Shown: piece by piece, positions 26,661 to 35,205 of the stretch
Numbering within the stretch: the stretch's first letter is position 1
Layout: every line of letters starts with the position of its first letter
Source of the DNA: Chryseobacterium sp.
Lineage (GTDB): Bacteria; Bacteroidota; Bacteroidia; Flavobacteriales; Weeksellaceae
NCBI RefSeq assembly: GCF_019236175.1
Contig: NZ_JAFAJM010000004.1
Location: forward strand, 186,001-250,000
DNA: 64,000 nt
Direction of reading: 5' to 3'
Position numbers and translations under genes: made by a program
The notes under the pieces: model-generated
What the model was told of the DNA's origin: nothing
Seen by the model: the letters and a program-made list of their open reading frames with translations, nothing else
Database searches by the model: none

Positions 26661-27596
26661 ATGAAAGATTTCATTCACAATGAAACGACACGAAAAGTAA
26701 TTTTTATATTTCTGGCTGTCTTATGTCTTACACCGGTAATTTCTTCACCCATCGCTCTGATTCTAGGTTTTTTACTGGCTGTTTTTATCAGGAATCCCTT
26801 TGAAAAGCACCTTCATCAATATATTCATTTGTTATTACAGATTTCCATTGTGGGTTTAGGATTCGGGTTAAAACTGGATGAAGCGCTACATGCCGGAAAA
26901 ACCGGATTAATGCTAACAGTAATCAGTATTATGACGGTAATGGTTTTAGGATATTTTTTAGGTAAAATATTCAAACTGGAAAGACCATTATCTTATCTGT
27001 TGTCTGCCGGAACTGCTATCTGCGGAGGAAGTGCTATTGCAGCCGTCTCTCCTATTATTAAACCCAGTACAAAACAGATTTCTCTGGCACTGGCTATTGT
27101 TTTCACCTTAAATTCCATTGCATTATTTGTATATCCGGCCATCGGGCATCTGCTGCATTTATCACAGGAACAATTCGGACTCTGGTGTGCCGTAGGAATT
27201 CATGATACAAGCTCGGTAGTAGGAGCAGCCAGTAAATATGGAGATGAGGCGTTAAAAGTGGCGACTACCGTAAAATTAGCACGGGCTTTATGGATTATTC
27301 CGGTTTCCGTTATCACCATGTTTATTTTCAAAAATAAAGAATCAAAAATCAAAATCCCATGGTTTATCGGATATTTCATTCTTGCTATTCTGCTGAATAC
27401 ATACTTTCCTATTCTTGATCATTTCAGTACTGCTATTACTGCTATAGCAAAATCAGGACTGAATCTGACTTTATTTTTTATCGGATCTACCCTTTCTCTT
27501 CAAACTCTGAAAACAATAGGCTTTAAACCTTTACTTACAGCCGTCCTCCTTTGGGTGACCATAAGTATAGGCAGTCTGCTTTATATTATTCATTAA
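26661..27596 (+). CDS. YeiH-family putative sulfate/anion exporter
   Basis: Inner-membrane protein of 311 residues with about ten hydrophobic segments. Family motifs: SIVGLGFGLKLDEAL, LLSAGTAICGGSAIAAVSPII and GIHDTSSVVGAASKYGDEAL, as in UPF0324/YeiH proteins. The ATG at 26661 is preferred over one at 26634, because homology begins with the cytoplasmic start and first helix. The transported substrate is not proven; sulfate, sulfite or cysteate-related roles are suggested in the literature for relatives. Upstream at about 26570-26590 is ATAACT, 3 bp, AGTTAT, a possible LysR site. Confidence 0.88.
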   Translation: MKDFIHNETTRKVIFIFLAVLCLTPVISSPIALILGFLLAVFIRNPFEKHLHQYIHLLLQISIVGLGFGLKLDEALHAGKTGLMLTVISIMTVMVLGYFLGKIFKLERPLSYLLSAGTAICGGSAIAAVSPIIKPSTKQISLALAIVFTLNSIALFVYPAIGHLLHLSQEQFGLWCAVGIHDTSSVVGAASKYGDEALKVATTVKLARALWIIPVSVITMFIFKNKESKIKIPWFIGYFILAILLNTYFPILDHFSTAITAIAKSGLNLTLFFIGSTLSLQTLKTIGFKPLLTAVLLWVTISIGSLLYIIH

Positions 27597-27600
27597 AAAC

Positions 27601-27634
27601 AGCGTACCCCTCTTGAAATCAAGAGGGGTACGCT
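27601..27634. terminator. Bidirectional terminator between yeiH and the GG-leader peptide gene
   Basis: A perfect 15-bp stem AGCGTACCCCTCTTG (27601-27615) with CAAGAGGGGTACGCT (27620-27634) and a 4-base loop. The T-run is better on the minus strand (TGTTTTTAA) than on the plus strand. Confidence 0.85.
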
Positions 27635-27675
27635 TATTAAATGTGGAAATGTTTATTTCATATTGAAATAGTATC

Positions 27676-27864
27676 TTAAACAGCTGACTGGCCACAAGTA
27701 TACACCTGAGGACATCCGATATACTGAGCGCAGTACCAAGGTCCGGTTACGGAACCTGAACAGCTGCATCCGCAAAGGGACAAATCAGGATTTCCGCTAA
27801 TTCCTCCAGTGATATTTTTCAGATCTGCTTTTCTTAATTTTTTAGCATTTTTAATGATGTTCAT
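27676..27864 (-). CDS. GG-leader cysteine-rich peptide (bacteriocin-like precursor)
   Basis: 62 residues: a basic leader ending LKNITGG (Gly20-Gly21), the double-glycine type cut by C39 peptidase transporters, and a 41-residue core with six Cys at about 31, 33, 35, 45, 51 and 57 (CGCSC motif first) and one Trp. GG-leader peptides of this kind are widespread in Chryseobacterium and relatives; their products and functions are mostly unknown. No transporter, peptidase or modification gene is adjacent. The gene has its own consensus promoter and a strong terminator, so it is a complete single-gene unit. Confidence 0.8.
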   Translation of the reverse strand: MNIIKNAKKLRKADLKNITGGISGNPDLSLCGCSCSGSVTGPWYCAQYIGCPQVYTCGQSAV

Positions 27865-27906
27865 GTGATTTAGTTTTAATTAAACAATATAGTTTTAGTT
27901 ACCTTT

Positions 27907-27936
27907 CAAAGTTAAACAAATATTAATTATTCGCAA
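27907..27936 (-). promoter_or_regulatory. Promoter of the GG-leader peptide gene
   Basis: Minus-strand TTG (27934-27936), 19 bp, TAACTTTG (27907-27914): a full consensus match. The expected leader is about 37 bases. Confidence 0.75.
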
Positions 27937-28033
27937 CATAATTTAATTAAAAATTAAATAATTTATTGATTATAAACTTTTTATTCTATAAAAGACAAGG
28001 TGCACGTTGCATTAATTTATTAAACAATATCGA

Positions 28034-29275
28034 TTACTCTGTAAATTCAAGGTCTCTGTCATGCGTTTCCGAGATGGTAAGACAAGAATAAAATGCTAAT
28101 CCAAATACAATAGTTCCAACAACAGCAGCACTTCCAATTACCGACAAATGACCTTTAAGAAAATCAAAAGCCAAAATCATTACAGGAACTAATCCCCGGA
28201 CCATATTCGGAACAGTTGTCGTCGCGGTATTCCGGATATTGGTTCCGAATTGTTCTGCCGCCAGCGTCACAAACATAGCCCAATATCCCGTACCCAATCC
28301 CAGCCATACACAGAACAGGTAATATTTTGTTTCCGTATTGGTGTTCCCGAAAAGCTTAATTCCTACTCCGATCAGTGTAAAAACCAGCATATAAAAAATC
28401 GCCATTTTACGTGATTTTAAGATATGTGAAATAAAACCGCTGGATAGATCACCGACAGAAATCCCCACATAAGCCCACATAATTGCTTTACCCGGGTTAA
28501 GATCCTTTATTCCGAACTCAGGTGCAAACTGATTGGCTAGAACAGCCAGAATCCCTATGCAATACCAGGTAGGCAGCCCTACTGCAATACATTTTAAATA
28601 TCTTATCAGTCTGTCTTTATTCATGAAAAAGGACAGAAAATTACCTTTGTCTATGCTGCTATGTTCCATATTCTTATAAATTCCGGATTCTGAAACGCTT
28701 ATTCGTAAGAGCAATAATAAAATTCCCATCACTCCGCCGATGATATAAGAAATATTCCATCCGCCGGCTAATTCTACAGTTAATTGGGCAACGACAGCTC
28801 CCATTAATCCAAAACCAGCTACTACGGATGTTCCTATTGCTCTTAAATTCTTTGGCAGGCTTTCAGAAACCAGCGTAATTCCGGCTCCCAGCTCTCCGGC
28901 CAGTCCTATCCCTGCAACAAACCTTAATCCTGCATATTGGTACACCAAATGCTCTTTGGGGAAATAAGGTAAAAAACCGCAGGCAATATTTGCCAGAGAA
29001 TACACTAAAATAGAACCGAAAAGAACGGAAAGCCTTCCCTTCTTATCTCCAAAAATCCCCCAGAAAACACCTCCTAGAAGCAACCCTACCATCTGGCAGT
29101 TCAGAATAAAGGTTCCGTCAGCATCAGGATTCAGCCCTAAAGCCTTCAGACTGGGGATCCTTACGATCCCGAATAAGAGGAGATCATAAATATCTACAAA
29201 ATAGCCTAAGGCAGAAATAATAACGGGAATAGAGAAAATGTACTTCAGTTTTGAAGACAGCGACAGTTCTTGCAT
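28034..29275 (-). CDS. MFS transporter (metabolite:H+ symporter-like)
   Basis: 413 residues, twelve predicted membrane helices. The MFS signature between helices 2 and 3 is GIFGDKKGRLSVLFGS (about 72-87), and the helix 4-5 stretch is GLRFVAGIGLAGELGAGITLVSESLP, which resembles the sugar and organic-acid symporter group. The substrate cannot be read from the sequence. It stands alone: a terminator for rny lies just upstream of it, and the peptide gene lies downstream. Confidence 0.9.
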   Translation of the reverse strand: MQELSLSSKLKYIFSIPVIISALGYFVDIYDLLLFGIVRIPSLKALGLNPDADGTFILNCQMVGLLLGGVFWGIFGDKKGRLSVLFGSILVYSLANIACGFLPYFPKEHLVYQYAGLRFVAGIGLAGELGAGITLVSESLPKNLRAIGTSVVAGFGLMGAVVAQLTVELAGGWNISYIIGGVMGILLLLLRISVSESGIYKNMEHSSIDKGNFLSFFMNKDRLIRYLKCIAVGLPTWYCIGILAVLANQFAPEFGIKDLNPGKAIMWAYVGISVGDLSSGFISHILKSRKMAIFYMLVFTLIGVGIKLFGNTNTETKYYLFCVWLGLGTGYWAMFVTLAAEQFGTNIRNTATTTVPNMVRGLVPVMILAFDFLKGHLSVIGSAAVVGTIVFGLAFYSCLTISETHDRDLEFTE

Positions 29276-29297
29276 TTTTAAGTTTTGATAAAAATAA

Positions 29298-29328
29298 AAA
29301 ACCTTTCAATTTCTTGAAAGGTTTTTAT
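29298..29328 (-). terminator. Intrinsic terminator after rny
   Basis: AAACCTTTCAA (29299-29309) pairs perfectly with TTGAAAGGTTT (29314-29324), with T-runs on either strand. It follows the rny stop at 29349. Confidence 0.82.
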
Positions 29329-29348
29329 AAAATATCTTGATCCGGTTA

Positions 29349-30914
29349 TTATCTTGCAATATTAACAGCTCTCGTCTCTCTGATTACTGTTACTTTTACC
29401 TGTCCCGGATAGGTAAGCTCATTCTGGATTTTTTCAGAGATATCGTAAGATAACTGAGAAGCTACTTCATCATTCACCTTTCCGCTCTCTACCATTACTC
29501 TTAATTCTCTACCGGCCTGAATTGCATAAGCACTTGATACTCCATCGAAGCTTAAGGCTGCAGATTCAAGGTCTTTTAATCTCTGAATATAAGATTCCAG
29601 TACCTGTCTTCTTGCTCCCGGTCTTGCCCCTGAGATAGCATCCGCTACCTGAATGATCGGAGATAGCAACGACTTCATTTCAATTTCGTCGTGGTGAGCT
29701 CCGATAGCATTTACTACTTCCGGATTTTCACCGTATTTCTCAGCCCACTGCATTCCTAATAAAGCGTGTGGAAGTTCAGATTCCTGCTCAGGAACTTTAC
29801 CGATATCATGTAATAAACCTGCTCTCTTAGCCAGTTTTACATTTAATCCTAATTCAGCAGCCATTGTTGCCGCGATATTAGCTACTTCTCTTGAGTGTTG
29901 AAGTAAGTTTTGTCCGTAAGAAGAACGATACTTCATTCTACCTACGATCTTAATCAATTCAGGGTGTAATCCGTGGATTCCTAAATCAATAATGGTTCTT
30001 TTTCCTACTTCAATGATTTCCTCTTCGATCTGTTTTCTTGTTTTTTCTACAACCTCTTCGATTCTTGCCGGGTGGATTCTTCCATCTGTAACCAATCTGT
30101 GAAGTGATAATCTTGCAATTTCTCTTCTTACAGGATCAAAACATGAAAGAAGAATAGCTTCCGGAGTATCATCAACAATAATTTCTACTCCTGTTACGGC
30201 TTCTAAAGCACGGATATTTCTACCCTCTCTACCGATAATTCTACCTTTTACTTCATCTGATTCAATATTGAAAACCGATACCGAATTTTCAATAGCCTGC
30301 TCAGTCCCGATTCTCTGAATCGTTTGAATAACGATCTTTCTCGCTTCGTTTTTAGCATTCATCTGAGCTTCTTCCATAATGCTCTGAACGTGTGCCTGTG
30401 CTCTTGTTTTGGCTTCAGCTCTCATGGTTTCCACCAATTCTGCTTTAGCCTCATCCGCAGTGTAGTTAGAGATTTTTTCAAGAATTTCCACCTTTTTAGC
30501 AGTGGCTGTGTCTAATTCCTGTTGTTTCTTTTCTAAAATCTCGTTCTTCTTAGAATAATCAGCAATCTGTTTATCTAAATCCTTTTCAAGTTTCCCAACT
30601 TTACTGAGCTCATCATTAAGCTTATGCTCCTTATCTTTGGTTCTCTTTTCAACCTCCTGCATTTTCTTCTCACGAGACTGAATATCAGCATCATGCTGCG
30701 ATTTCAGTTCCAAGAATTTTTCTTTGGCCTGAAGATTTTTTTCCTTCTTTATGGATTCAGCTTGTACGTTAGCTTTTTCTATAAGGTTTTCGGCATTTTT
30801 CTTTGCATCATCTATAATAAATTTTGCCTTAGTATTCAGAGAACTTCTGGAAAAAAACATTCCCACTGCAGCTCCAATTACTAAACAAACAACACCGACT
30901 ATAACTTCTATCAT
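29349..30914 (-). CDS. rny: Ribonuclease Y
   Basis: Membrane-anchored endoribonuclease that starts mRNA decay; 521 residues. An N-terminal helix ([18 protein letters not shown]) is followed by a long coiled-coil (about 30-200), a KH domain with [28 protein letters not shown], and an HD domain whose catalytic pair is in [12 protein letters not shown]. The C-terminus ends VNIAR. Everything is intact. It lies downstream of the 6S RNA and zapA on the same strand. Confidence 0.97.
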   Translation of the reverse strand: MIEVIVGVVCLVIGAAVGMFFSRSSLNTKAKFIIDDAKKNAENLIEKANVQAESIKKEKNLQAKEKFLELKSQHDADIQSREKKMQEVEKRTKDKEHKLNDELSKVGKLEKDLDKQIADYSKKNEILEKKQQELDTATAKKVEILEKISNYTADEAKAELVETMRAEAKTRAQAHVQSIMEEAQMNAKNEARKIVIQTIQRIGTEQAIENSVSVFNIESDEVKGRIIGREGRNIRALEAVTGVEIIVDDTPEAILLSCFDPVRREIARLSLHRLVTDGRIHPARIEEVVEKTRKQIEEEIIEVGKRTIIDLGIHGLHPELIKIVGRMKYRSSYGQNLLQHSREVANIAATMAAELGLNVKLAKRAGLLHDIGKVPEQESELPHALLGMQWAEKYGENPEVVNAIGAHHDEIEMKSLLSPIIQVADAISGARPGARRQVLESYIQRLKDLESAALSFDGVSSAYAIQAGRELRVMVESGKVNDEVASQLSYDISEKIQNELTYPGQVKVTVIRETRAVNIAR

Positions 30915-30959
30915 AATTTATATTGAGTTTTAATTGTATTCATAATATTTTAAAATAAA

Positions 30960-31127
30960 AAAGCCCACAACAATTCAGAGATTGAGAGTAAACTCCTAAT
31001 CAACACGATTTGAACTGATTTCCATTATCTGTAATCCGGGAATCCGGCACGCCATTTAATGGACATTCGTTCGGCAATTGTTTAGCGTTGAGTTTACCTT
31101 TAATGTGTTAGAATTATTGTAGGCAGT
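30960..31127 (-). ncRNA. ssrS: 6S RNA
   Basis: Between zapA and rny, on their strand, is a non-coding stretch of about 170 bases that folds into one long interrupted hairpin. The closing stem pairs 31111-31123 with 30964-30976 (13 bp with G-U pairs). Next is a 9-bp stem between 31090-31098 and about 30987-30995, then a large internal loop, and an upper stem pairing 31057-31062 with 31022-31027 below a CCGG-AUUC-CCGG tip. This is the 6S architecture that traps RNA polymerase by mimicking open promoter DNA. 6S RNA next to zapA is known from proteobacteria too. It ends in a T-rich run at 30951-30962. End positions are approximate. Confidence 0.8.
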
Positions 31128-31146
31128 CTGTTCCGGAAAAAAAAAT

Positions 31147-31434
31147 CTATTTCCCGATTTCATCCAGCGTTTGATTAATCTGAATTAATCTGTCGTTGGT
31201 AGAATTAATATTTTTTTCGTAGTTAAGAGATACTACTTCTGCATTGGTTCCTAATTTAAGGGCACACATTGCCAAAGCATCCTGCTTATCTCTAACATCG
31301 AAGTTCTGTTCAAAATCTTTAATCATATTCTCGATCTGCTTCCCGACTTTACGCAAAGTTTCCTCCTCTGCTGCCGGTACGTTCAGCGGATATACCCTTC
31401 CTGCAATGTTTACGGTTATTCTCCTTACCTCCAT
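31147..31434 (-). CDS. zapA: Cell division protein ZapA
   Basis: Small FtsZ-ring associated protein, 95 residues. Typical features: the N-terminal EVRRITVNIAGRVYPLNVPAAEEETLRKVGKQIE, the motif QDALAMCALKLG in the middle helix, and a C-terminal coiled-coil. ZapA bundles FtsZ protofilaments at mid-cell. Its ATG overlaps the stop of the upstream coiled-coil gene by one base (TAATG), which suggests translational coupling. The 6S RNA follows directly. Confidence 0.92.
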   Translation of the reverse strand: MEVRRITVNIAGRVYPLNVPAAEEETLRKVGKQIENMIKDFEQNFDVRDKQDALAMCALKLGTNAEVVSLNYEKNINSTNDRLIQINQTLDEIGK

Positions 31435-31736
31435 TATAGTCCACTGTTTTGAAGCTGCGCAATACAGAAATCAATTTCTTTCACCAATCTGTTGATATGA
31501 TTCTTCATTAACCTATTGTGTTCAGGATTTCCTGATATTGCTGAATAAAGTTTTATATTTTTATGTTCTTCTGCTAATACCTGATTCTTTCTTCTTTCCT
31601 CGTCGTATTTCATCTTCAGTTCCTCATGCTCAGTATTTAATTCCGATAACTTTTCAGTAAGATTTTTGTAGTTCTTCTGCAGTACCAAAATCTTTTTCTC
31701 TATTTCTGAAAAATTGTTTTCTAAATCTTGAAGCAT
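31434..31736 (-). CDS. Coiled-coil protein coupled to zapA (possible ZapB-like partner)
   Basis: 100 residues from the ATG at 31736. Almost the whole N-terminal two thirds is a heptad-rich coiled coil (LQDLENNFSEIEKKILVLQK, then YKNLTEKLSELNTEHEELKM and YDEERRKNQVLAEEHKNIKL), with a C-terminal helix KNHINRLVKEIDFCIAQLQN. A longer frame up to 31826 would run through a terminator and the promoter, so 31736 was chosen. In proteobacteria a small coiled-coil gene next to zapA encodes ZapB or a ZapB-like protein; equivalence here is inference from form and position, not from sequence similarity. Confidence 0.8.
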   Translation of the reverse strand: MLQDLENNFSEIEKKILVLQKNYKNLTEKLSELNTEHEELKMKYDEERRKNQVLAEEHKNIKLYSAISGNPEHNRLMKNHINRLVKEIDFCIAQLQNSGL

Positions 31737-31763
31737 TTCAGGTTTGTATATTCTAACTAGAAG

Positions 31764-31793
31764 CAAAAATAAAAAAATATTAACACTAACAAA
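31764..31793 (-). promoter_or_regulatory. Promoter of the coiled-coil / zapA / 6S unit
   Basis: Minus-strand TTTG (31790-31793), 18 bp, TATTTTTG (31764-31771). The predicted leader is about 22 bases to the ATG at 31736. Confidence 0.65.
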
Positions 31794-31821
31794 AATAAAA
31801 AGCCTTATATTTTGGTCTGCC

Positions 31822-31851
31822 AACAAAAAAGGAGATGCAGAAGCACCTCCT
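31822..31851 (-). terminator. Intrinsic terminator after porT
   Basis: AGGAGATGC (31830-31838) pairs with GCACCTCCT (31843-31851) with one mismatch; six T follow on the minus strand. Confidence 0.7.
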
Positions 31852-31875
31852 ATGTATTTTCATTATGATATTTTC

Positions 31876-32658
31876 TTATTCAAACTTCAGCACAAACATA
31901 ACCGCTCTTGTCTGCAATGTAGAGATGGCGGAAGCCCAATATGGAGGCGTAGTAGCATTATCAGCCACTTTTTCGTTATTCATAAAGAAAGTTCCTCTGA
32001 TAGCAGGCGTCAGTTTAAATTTGTTGAAATAAAACTGAATTCCCATTTCTGCCGACCAGGCGAAGTTGTGTGTCGTAGATCTGAAGATCTGCTGCATATT
32101 ATCATCGGTAGAACCTGCATTAGACTGCAGATTGACTACATAATTTACTCCTGCAGCAATATAAGGCCTTGAATTGTACCATCTCTGCCCGTGAAGTTCA
32201 AGCATTACGGGTATATCGATCAAAGTAGATTTGATTTCTCTTACTTTATCTTTATCCTGTAGCGGGAACGGTGTGAAAGGAGGATTCGTTAAAGATCCGC
32301 CTGCATAGATGTCATTAGATTGCGTATTAAAAGTCAACTGTCTTTGTGCAAACTGTAACCCTGGTTCTACCCTTACATCCAGATAGTCATTGAGTCTCCA
32401 TTTTGCAATAAGCCCGGCACCGAAACTGTAACTGTCTTTAGAAGTAACAAGATTCTGGTTATCATTCATACCATACCTTGGGTGAAGTACAATACGGTAG
32501 TCCAGCCTGTTCCCGTTCAAATAAAACCCCCAACTGAATTTCTGTTCGTCGAAATCTTCCAGCTTGTCCATTCTGTTTCGGGTTCTGAATTGCGCGTTTG
32601 CAAAAACGGCAACATTTACTGAGGTTAAGACCAGTGCTTTTAATAGAAATTTATTCAT
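31876..32658 (-). CDS. porT: PorT-family outer membrane protein (type IX secretion)
   Basis: Outer membrane beta-barrel protein of 260 residues. Signal peptide about 1-22 (ending VFANAQF), then FRTRNRMDKLEDFDEQKFSWGFYLNGNRLDYRI and repeated amphipathic strands, closing with TLQTRAVMFVLKFE, whose terminal Phe-Glu fits a barrel end. PorT/SprT is needed for type IX secretion and gliding in Bacteroidota. The pairing with ubiE 3 bp upstream is the order known from other members of the phylum and supports the assignment over a generic barrel. Confidence 0.85.
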   Translation of the reverse strand: MNKFLLKALVLTSVNVAVFANAQFRTRNRMDKLEDFDEQKFSWGFYLNGNRLDYRIVLHPRYGMNDNQNLVTSKDSYSFGAGLIAKWRLNDYLDVRVEPGLQFAQRQLTFNTQSNDIYAGGSLTNPPFTPFPLQDKDKVREIKSTLIDIPVMLELHGQRWYNSRPYIAAGVNYVVNLQSNAGSTDDNMQQIFRSTTHNFAWSAEMGIQFYFNKFKLTPAIRGTFFMNNEKVADNATTPPYWASAISTLQTRAVMFVLKFE

Positions 32659-32661
32659 AGG

Positions 32662-33393
32662 TTACTTTGTTGCTTTATAAATTGTGGCTATACCTAAACT
32701 TAGTTTTTTATATTCAACTTTCTTAAATCCCGTATCTAAAAGAATTTGCTTCATCTTCTCCCCGAAAGGAAAAGCATTTACAGAATCCGGAAGGTATGTA
32801 TATGCCCTATTATCTTTGGAAACCAATCTGCCGATGGCAGGTAATATATTTCTGAAATAAAACATATAAAATGGCCCCATGAAACCCTCAACCTTTGAAA
32901 ACTCCAGTATATAAACACTTTTGTTATCTTTAACTACTCTTCTTAACTCTGCCAAACCTTTGGTAAGGTTCTCAAAATTCCTTACTCCAAATGCAACGGA
33001 AACTGCATCAAATCTATTGTCCTCGAAGGGTAAATTTTCTGCATCTCCTTTTTGCATGGAAATTTTGCCGTCTAATTTAAGTTTTTTTATTTTAATAACG
33101 CCAACATTCAGCATTTGTTGTGATAAATCTAAACCAACTACTTTTGAGCCTGTTCCTTTTTCAATAGTAATAGCCAGATCTCCTGTTCCTGTAGCCACAT
33201 CCAGCACTTCCTGCGGATTATCATTTTTCATCCATCTTACCAGTTTATTTCTCCATAAAACGTCAATTTTCATGGATAAAACATGGTTAAGAAGGTCATA
33301 CTTCGGCGCAATGTTGTCAAACATATCCTCTACCTGGCTTTTTTTTGTAGCCTCTGAATTGTAGGGAGTAACTTTAGTGATATCTTTTGTCAA
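32662..33393 (-). CDS. ubiE: Demethylmenaquinone methyltransferase
   Basis: SAM-dependent C-methyltransferase of the last step of menaquinone synthesis (UbiE/MenG), 243 residues. Motifs: VEDMFDNIAPKYDLLNHVLSMKIDVLWR, SAM loop LDVATGTGDLAITIEK (about 65-80), VGLDLSQQML, GDAENLPF and VAFGVRNF. It is the middle gene of a three-gene operon, 3 bp from each neighbour. As these bacteria use menaquinone, the menaquinone step is the likely role. Confidence 0.95.
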   Translation of the reverse strand: MTKDITKVTPYNSEATKKSQVEDMFDNIAPKYDLLNHVLSMKIDVLWRNKLVRWMKNDNPQEVLDVATGTGDLAITIEKGTGSKVVGLDLSQQMLNVGVIKIKKLKLDGKISMQKGDAENLPFEDNRFDAVSVAFGVRNFENLTKGLAELRRVVKDNKSVYILEFSKVEGFMGPFYMFYFRNILPAIGRLVSKDNRAYTYLPDSVNAFPFGEKMKQILLDTGFKKVEYKKLSLGIATIYKATK

Positions 33394-33396
33394 AAC

Positions 33397-33966
33397 TTAA
33401 AACTTGTAATATTCTTTATAATAATTTAGGTAATCCTGCTTTCTGAAAATTTTCGATCTTGATTCCACTTGTTGGATATTCTTGATCACTTTGTCATAAT
33501 CTTCATCTACATTGTAGTAAAAATCTTCTGTGTAAAGCTTATTGAAGTGCTTGGCCCCTCCGACATAATCCTTTCCGTCAATAGTTGTCTTATCCAGTGC
33601 CATTAGTAACGAATCTTTTTTCAGATTATATCCGTAATACTGGTCGTTCACATAATAATCCTGATGTGTGATATTGATCAAACCACGAAGTTTATTCACT
33701 TCAAATGCTGAATCGTAAAGCATTTTTTTATTCTGATCAAAAACCTGAATAGTGTTTTTCCCTTTATTCAGATCCACATGCACATATTGCCCCGCAGAAA
33801 TGATTCCTTCAGATCCGTTATTGATTTTAAAGTAATACGTATTCGGGGTAGGATTATCTACAACATAATAATTCTTCTTGGCTAAAAAAAGGAAGTAGAT
33901 CCCAAAGGCAACGATAAACGCCACAGCTGCAATAAGTAAGCCTTTTAAGGACGAGTTGTTTTTCAT
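33397..33966 (-). CDS. Membrane-anchored protein of unknown function before ubiE
   Basis: 189 residues. A single N-terminal helix (about 9-27, LLIAAVAFIVAFGIYFLFL) is followed by a soluble, Tyr- and Asn-rich domain, probably periplasmic, with VDNPTPNTYYFKINNGSEG and a Lys/Tyr-rich C-terminus (YLNYYKEYYKF). No family recognised. It is the first gene of the operon with ubiE and porT (3-bp gap to ubiE), so a link to the cell envelope is possible but unproven. Confidence 0.75.
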   Translation of the reverse strand: MKNNSSLKGLLIAAVAFIVAFGIYFLFLAKKNYYVVDNPTPNTYYFKINNGSEGIISAGQYVHVDLNKGKNTIQVFDQNKKMLYDSAFEVNKLRGLINITHQDYYVNDQYYGYNLKKDSLLMALDKTTIDGKDYVGGAKHFNKLYTEDFYYNVDEDYDKVIKNIQQVESRSKIFRKQDYLNYYKEYYKF

Positions 33967-34067
33967 AGATTGTAAAGTACAATTTTTGCAAATTTAATAA
34001 TATTTTTAATTCTCCGTTATTAATATTAATTATTAACTTTGCATCTTTAAAAAAATCATATAAACGA

Positions 34068-35135
34068 ATGCCGAATACGATCATTATTGGCTCTGGATCT
34101 TACATTCCGAACAGAGTTATTGGTAGAGATTACTTCATGAATTCCGAGTTCTATACAGAAGACGGAGTAAAAATTGAAAAGCCTGTGGAAGAAACTATTG
34201 CGAAGTTTGTAGAAATTACAGAAATCGAAAACAGGAGATTTATCGAGGATGATCTTTCTAACTCACAAATCGGTTATGAAGCCGCAAAAATTGCCCTTGA
34301 AGATGCAAATGTAGACGGTGAAGACCTGGATTATATTATTTACGCAAGTAATTTCGGGGAAGTTACTGAAAACGGATATGCTGACTTTATGCCGACTATG
34401 GCAGCGAGAGTAAAAAATAAACTGGGTATTAAAAACAGAAAATGCGTAACCTATGATATGCTTTTCGGATGTCCGGGATGGGTGGAAGCTATGATTTTAG
34501 CAGATAATTTAATTAAAGCTAAAGTAGCTAAAACAATTCTGGTTATCGGAGGTGAAACACTAAGCCGTGTTACCGATCCACATGACAGAAACAGAATGAT
34601 CTTTGCCGACGGAGCAGGTGCTGTTGTTGTAAAAGCAACGGATGATGAAAATGTAGGGATTATTGCCCACAATACGATCTGTGATAATGGCCCTGAACTG
34701 AATTACCTTGAAAATGCCCCCTCCATCAATAAAGAAGTTGATCAGAAACGTCTTTATGTAAGAATGTTAGGAAGAAAAATCTATGAGTACGCCCTAAAGA
34801 ATGTTCCTGTTGCGATCAAAGAAACCATTACAGATGCAGGTCTTTCTATTGAAGATATCGACAAAATCCTTATCCATCAGGCGAATGCAAAAATGGACTA
34901 CGCTATGATTGAGAGACTTCACAGACTTTATGATGTAAAAGAATACGACCACTCGATCTCTCCTATGACAATTCAGGATCTTGGAAATACCTCTGTAGCT
35001 ACTATTCCAACCATGTATGATTTAATAATTAAAGGAAAAATGGCTGGTCAATCGTTTAAAGATAATGGTAACATTGTAATGACTTCGGTAGGTGCCGGAA
35101 TGAACATCAATGCTATCGTTTACAGATTTCCTTAA
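34068..35135 (+). CDS. 3-oxoacyl-ACP synthase III family protein (FabH-like)
   Basis: Thiolase-fold condensing enzyme of 355 residues. The catalytic triad is visible: Cys about 135 in DMLFGCPGW, His in ILIHQANAKM and Asn in LGNTSVATIP. In FabH this joins acetyl-CoA and malonyl-ACP to begin fatty acid synthesis. The protein is longer than E. coli FabH (317) with an insertion after the N-terminus (NSEFYTEDGVKIEKPVEET), as in Bacteroidota paralogues that may act in alkene, flexirubin-like or other lipid pathways. The exact substrate is therefore open. -7 element TAACTTTG is at 34034-34041. Confidence 0.9.
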   Translation: MPNTIIIGSGSYIPNRVIGRDYFMNSEFYTEDGVKIEKPVEETIAKFVEITEIENRRFIEDDLSNSQIGYEAAKIALEDANVDGEDLDYIIYASNFGEVTENGYADFMPTMAARVKNKLGIKNRKCVTYDMLFGCPGWVEAMILADNLIKAKVAKTILVIGGETLSRVTDPHDRNRMIFADGAGAVVVKATDDENVGIIAHNTICDNGPELNYLENAPSINKEVDQKRLYVRMLGRKIYEYALKNVPVAIKETITDAGLSIEDIDKILIHQANAKMDYAMIERLHRLYDVKEYDHSISPMTIQDLGNTSVATIPTMYDLIIKGKMAGQSFKDNGNIVMTSVGAGMNINAIVYRFP

Positions 35136-35160
35136 AAGTATTTAAACCATTAAAAATATA

Positions 35161-35196
35161 AAAAGCACAGGGAAATTATTCTTTGTGCTTTTTTTA
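35161..35196 (+). terminator. Intrinsic terminator after the KAS III gene
   Basis: AAAAGCACA (35161-35169) pairs with TGTGCTTTT (35184-35192), followed by T residues. It lies upstream of the metallophosphoesterase start. Confidence 0.82.
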
Positions 35197-35205
35197 AATC
35201 AGAGT

